Shown: positions 30,117 through 33,390 of the stretch, piece after piece
Layout of the letters: the number at the start of each line of letters is the position of its first letter
Position numbering within the stretch: position 1 is the stretch's first letter
Source: Planctomycetota bacterium
GTDB lineage: Bacteria > Planctomycetota > Planctomycetia > Gemmatales > Gemmataceae
NCBI GenBank assembly: GCA_021413475.1
Contig: JAIOQJ010000087.1
Location: forward strand, 1 to 33,390
Length of the DNA: 33,390 nucleotides
Direction: 5' to 3'
Notes under the pieces: model-generated
What the model was told of the DNA's origin: nothing
The model's database searches: none
The model's input: only the letters and a program-made list of their open reading frames with translations
Program-made: the position numbers and the translations under genes

Positions 30117-30129
30117 CAACCAGGATGTG

Positions 30130-30718
30130 TGTACTGCGCGCCTAAAACTGGACCACCGATCCGCGTTACTTATGGCAAGCTCGGCTCAGCCCGAGTCGCT
30201 GGTTGGGAGCGGTTGGATTTATCGCATTGATGCCAAACCGATGATAGAGGGCAGCATCCTGCCGCACCATTGGATTGCGGCGAGCAGTAGACGGAGCTAC
30301 ACGGCACGCCGAGCAGCCGGCAGAGGAAGCGGATCGGGTAGACGTCCGCAAGTTTCATGACGACCTCCCGTTTCTGCTGGCCGGATCATACAGCAGCCGC
30401 GACGTTATTTTTAGAATTTCGAGTTCGTAGGCCTGACGGCCGACGAACTGCTCGAGTTCAGCGATGCGGACTTGGGATTGGATCCATCGGCCTCGAAGAC
30501 CGTGTACAACCGATCGAGGACAGCGGTCTTCTAATGGGCAAGAAGTTGGGGATTGATTTTGTGGTTGGGGCAGAGCTCCGCTTGGCTGACTAGCAGTTCG
30601 AGAACAAGCCGAGCCTTGAAGTCGGCGGGAAACGACCGACGAGTGCGTGGCATGAAAAAGTCTCCCGGCATGGTCCAGTAGGAGTTCGTTTACTGGTCCA
30701 GCGCCTGGGCGGACTTCA
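30130..30718 (-). mobile_element. Degenerate, internally deleted IS3-family (IS150-like ends) insertion sequence
   Basis: Minus strand: OrfA-like MPRTRRSFPADFKARLVLELLVSQAELCPNHKINPQLLAH* (30653 to 30531) and, after decay, QVRIAELEQFVGRQAYELEILKITSRLL in another frame. OrfB-like start MKLADVYPIRFLCRLLGVPCSSVY at 30358. Ends TGTACTGCGCGCCTAAAACTGGACCA at 30130 and, as reverse complement, TGAAGTCCGCCCAGGCGCTGGACCA ending at 30718 form imperfect inverted repeats. Confidence 0.75.
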
Positions 30719-30838
30719 CCCTCGTTACGGTAGCGCCATGATCGCCTTGAACGTCAATGGCCTGTTGGGCGACGCCGCGATTCGATACAATTCTTACAAG
30801 CGTCCATTAAGATGCGTGACCATACAAGAGAGAGCACC

Positions 30839-31678
30839 ATGAATCGTCTGATCCCCGTCGGCAGCGTCTTGGTATTGAGTTTGTTCGTGCCATTCCTGGC
30901 CGCGCAAGAAAAGGCAGCGGTCAACCCCGCCGCCCAGAAGCTCGACCGCGATGTTCCGCGGCACAAGGAATTCCTCAAACGCATCGAGCAAAGCAAGGGC
31001 GTGGGCGACGTTATTTTCCTGGGCGATTCCATCACGAATGGCTGGGAAGGCCAAAAAGCGTGGCAGGAATACTTCGGTGCCTTCAAACCGGTAAACCTCG
31101 GAATTGGCGGCGACCAGACTGGCCACGTTCTTTGGCGTATCACGGAAGGCAAGGAACTGGAAAACCTCAAGCCGAAGGCAGCGGTGATCATGATCGGCAC
31201 CAACAACAGTCACACCCCCCAGCAGATCGCTGGCGGCATTACCGCCATCGTTGAGGAACTAAAGCAGCAGAAACCAGGCATCAAAATTCTTGTCCTGGGC
31301 GTTTTCCCGCGCGGCGGCTCGGGCGATGCCGACCGGAGCCTGGAACAGATCACCGAATTCGTCAAGCCCATCAACGAAGAGCTGAAGAAGGAAAAGCCCG
31401 ATCTCAAGGCCCTTAACGCCGCGGTCCGGAAACTGGGACAAATGCCAGGAACGATCCCGGCGGAGAAACTGTCCAAGAAGATTGGCGAGATCAATGCTAT
31501 CATCGCTAAACTAGATGATGGTAAGACCGTCTTTTTCAAGGACATTGGCAAGGATTTTCTGGACCAGAACGGCGGGTTGCCGGGCGAGATCATGTATGAC
31601 TATCTTCACTTGACTCCCAAGGGCTACGACATCTGGGGCAAGGCAATCAAGGCCGATATTGAGAAACTCCTCAAGTAG
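30839..31678 (+). CDS. Exported SGNH/GDSL-type hydrolase
   Basis: Signal peptide MNRLIPVGSVLVLSLFVPFLAAQ; block I IFLGDSITNGW, block II NLGIGGDQT, block III MIGTNN, block V DYLHLTPKGYDIW. Confidence 0.92.
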   Translation: MNRLIPVGSVLVLSLFVPFLAAQEKAAVNPAAQKLDRDVPRHKEFLKRIEQSKGVGDVIFLGDSITNGWEGQKAWQEYFGAFKPVNLGIGGDQTGHVLWRITEGKELENLKPKAAVIMIGTNNSHTPQQIAGGITAIVEELKQQKPGIKILVLGVFPRGGSGDADRSLEQITEFVKPINEELKKEKPDLKALNAAVRKLGQMPGTIPAEKLSKKIGEINAIIAKLDDGKTVFFKDIGKDFLDQNGGLPGEIMYDYLHLTPKGYDIWGKAIKADIEKLLK

Positions 31679-31692
31679 ACCAAGTTCCCCGG

Positions 31693-31719
31693 GGCACAGA
31701 GTCTTTGGGACTCTGTGCC
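31693..31719 (+). terminator. Perfect 11-bp hairpin just after the GDSL hydrolase gene (possible terminator or mRNA 3' structure)
   Basis: GGCACAGAGTC-TTTGG-GACTCTGTGCC, starting 15 bp after the stop codon. No strong U tract follows. Confidence 0.5.
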
Positions 31720-31911
31720 TCTGTTATCCCACCACCCAACCGCAACGTCCCAAGTTCGCCGATGCCGTACTATCCTGACCTGTTTAGGACGGGGCTCAAG
31801 CGCATAAGCGTCTCATTTCGCCAACCAGACGGTCTGGGTTTCGTCTTGCCCTACGGAAATGTTACTCCTTCAGCCCAAGTGCAAACTGGCACTTCGACGA
31901 TCGTGCAATTT

Positions 31912-31950
31912 CGCCATTCACGAGCAGTGTTCTTCGAGTTGTGAATGGCG
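31912..31950. repeat. Inverted repeat, 10-bp perfect arms
   Basis: CGCCATTCAC (31912-31921) and GTGAATGGCG (31941-31950), 19-nt loop. Confidence 0.6.
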
Positions 31951-32032
31951 CGCGGTCTTGCATGATCTGTTCGAGGTTGTTCGTCCACAGTACGGAAAGA
32001 AGCCAGATTTACTGCTTCGTCGAGTCAGGAAC

Positions 32033-32052
32033 CAACGTGAATCTTCACGTTG
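32033..32052. repeat. Near-perfect palindrome, 9-bp arms with 2-nt centre
   Basis: CAACGTGAA-TC-TTCACGTTG. Confidence 0.6.
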
Positions 32053-32116
32053 TGGTGATTGATCGGAAGGCCGGCCGTTGTAGCGGTCGGTCAGGATTTA
32101 CATCAGGAGGGTACCC

Positions 32117-32734
32117 ATGATTTCGATCGTTCTGTTTTTCAGTTCCATCTTCGCGGCCGAAACGCCGACGCCGTACAACCGGGCCCAGCAACTCGCGATT
32201 GCTGATAACCTGCCGATGGTCACATTCGTTGGATGCGAACGGCAGGCTGTTAGCGGCGCATGGTGCTGCCGAGCCGACGGCCTTGAAGGCTACTCTTCGC
32301 CGTGCATCGTCGTGGCGATTCCAAGCGACGGTAAGTTACTCTGGTCCCGAACGTTGCCTGCCACGGCGACGGCGGCTGAGATCGTCTCCGCGTTTCCCCG
32401 CGTGGCCCAGGCATCGACGCCTGACGCGTTGGACGAGGTGAACGCCAAGCGGTCGCGACTGGGGCTGCGACCGCTCATTCGCGATGAGGGATTGACGGCT
32501 GGAGCGGCGGCCGCCGCTCAGTACCGTGCGGCCAACCGGATCGCCGGCCATACTTCGAATGACTTCGCGTACTTGCCCAGTGGTGCGTCAGCGACGTCGG
32601 CTGGGTGTGCGGCTCTCGAACCTTCCTGGGGCTGGCAATCGTGCTGCTGGGATGGTGCACAATGGACTGTCGCGGGAGCCGCATGGGCGATGGGCGCCGA
32701 CGGACGGCGGTACATGCATATTTTTGTTCGTTAA
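32117..32734 (+). CDS. Exported protein with possible thioredoxin-like N-terminal segment and CAP/SCP-like C-terminal domain
   Basis: AGGAGG Shine-Dalgarno just upstream; short signal-like MISIVLFFSSIFAAE; C-terminal ALDEVNAKRSRLGLRPLIRDEGLTAGAAAAAQYRAANRIAGHTSNDFAYLPSG...GWQSCCWDGAQWTVAGAAWAMGADGRRYMHIFVR is CAP-like. Confidence 0.65.
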   Translation: MISIVLFFSSIFAAETPTPYNRAQQLAIADNLPMVTFVGCERQAVSGAWCCRADGLEGYSSPCIVVAIPSDGKLLWSRTLPATATAAEIVSAFPRVAQASTPDALDEVNAKRSRLGLRPLIRDEGLTAGAAAAAQYRAANRIAGHTSNDFAYLPSGASATSAGCAALEPSWGWQSCCWDGAQWTVAGAAWAMGADGRRYMHIFVR

Positions 32735-32769
32735 GCGATTTCCTTCACTTGCCAAGGCTTCCGATCACC

Positions 32770-32904
32770 AAGGAAGGGAGCTACAACATTGGCGTCATGT
32801 ACGACCCACATTGCAATTTGATCTGGGCCGTGAATACGGACAGCCCGGTGTTCGTTATGACGTTTGATGTCAAAATCGCGAGGCTGGCGACAGCGAGGTG
32901 ATAT
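32770..32904 (+). pseudogene. Possible C-terminal remnant of a kelch/beta-propeller-like planctomycete protein
   Basis: Plus-strand translation EGSYNIGVMYDPHCNLIWAVNTDSPVFVMTFDVK resembles the terminal blade 'YDPKRDLIWAVDTNSQVYVLRFD' of planctomycete propeller proteins. No start or upstream body is present. Confidence 0.35.
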
Positions 32905-33204
32905 TGGCAGACGAAGAGGCGTGCCCTCGGTTCGAGATGTAAGGGCACACCAATTTCGCGTGAGTCGGTCACATCGACCTCATCAGACGGTGTCAGCAAA
33001 CTACCTGTCGCTGAATGGGCAGGTACGACACGTTTAGCTTTTTAGGAACCATTGCTCGGACAGCAACGACTTGTTCGTGGGATTGTGCTTGACGAGCAAG
33101 GTTTCATCGGGTCGAATGCTTGGAGGTGTCAGCGCCCATCCCACCCTCCCCCGATCATGGGTCTGCCAGCCAGGGCAGCCGCTCACGTTTCCGAGGAACT
33201 TGCC

Positions 33205-33390
33205 GTGCACTCCCTTCCTTTCCGCGACGAGGTCTCTCGACGGCATTTTCTGCGAGGCACAGCTTTTGGACTCGGCGGCCTAATGCTCGGCGATCTGCAC
33301 CGCCTTCGCGCGGAAGAGACGACGCCGCGCCCCAAGTCGGTCATCATGGTTCTACTTATTGGCGGCCCCAGCCATATCGACATGTACGAC
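33205..33390 (+). CDS. DUF1501 family protein with TAT signal, truncated by the right window edge
   Basis: GTG at 33205 with GAGGAA 7 bp upstream (in-frame ATG at 33157 is an alternative): VHSLPFRDEVSRRHFLRGTAFGLGGLMLGDLHRLRAEETTPRPKSVIMVLLIGGPSHIDMYD. Confidence 0.88.
   Translation, partial: MHSLPFRDEVSRRHFLRGTAFGLGGLMLGDLHRLRAEETTPRPKSVIMVLLIGGPSHIDMYD

Overview
The window reads as a planctomycete-type chromosome segment, probably Gemmataceae-like; this is inferred from family content because no taxonomic search was possible. I found no rRNA, tRNA or CRISPR array. Four very large intact genes dominate: (i) a Hanks-type Ser/Thr kinase with an N-terminal zinc ribbon and about 22 tandem WD40 units (minus strand, 4925-9280); (ii) a 1754-aa exported modular protein with FlgD-like, beta-propeller/NHL-like and CBM9/DOMON-like segments (9732-14996); (iii) a second membrane Ser/Thr kinase with a C-terminal TPR array (19595-23203); (iv) 42 bp downstream of (iii), a giant FG-GAP/VCBS surface protein with a planctomycete 'LEERALPS' (LEPR-XLL-like) N-terminus and a C-terminal TM plus basic tail (23245-30054). 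Smaller genes are a secreted TPR protein, a peptidoglycan-binding + DUF1906-like protein, an AlkD-like DNA alkylation repair protein, an SGNH/GDSL hydrolase, a CAP-like protein and a DUF1501 gene running off the right edge. Two genes of the planctomycete DUF1549/DUF1553 + DUF1501 families are disrupted: one frameshift in the first, and an in-frame TAG plus a frameshift in the second. Two decayed insertion sequences are readable: an IS4-family transposase tail at about 2500-2960, and an internally deleted IS3/IS150-like element with candidate terminal inverted repeats at about 30130-30718. The best candidate for something under-described is the closely spaced TPR-kinase / giant FG-GAP protein pair. 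The WD40-kinase array, the DUF1906 protein without a signal peptide, and a hairpin-rich intergenic segment at 31693-32052 also deserve follow-up.
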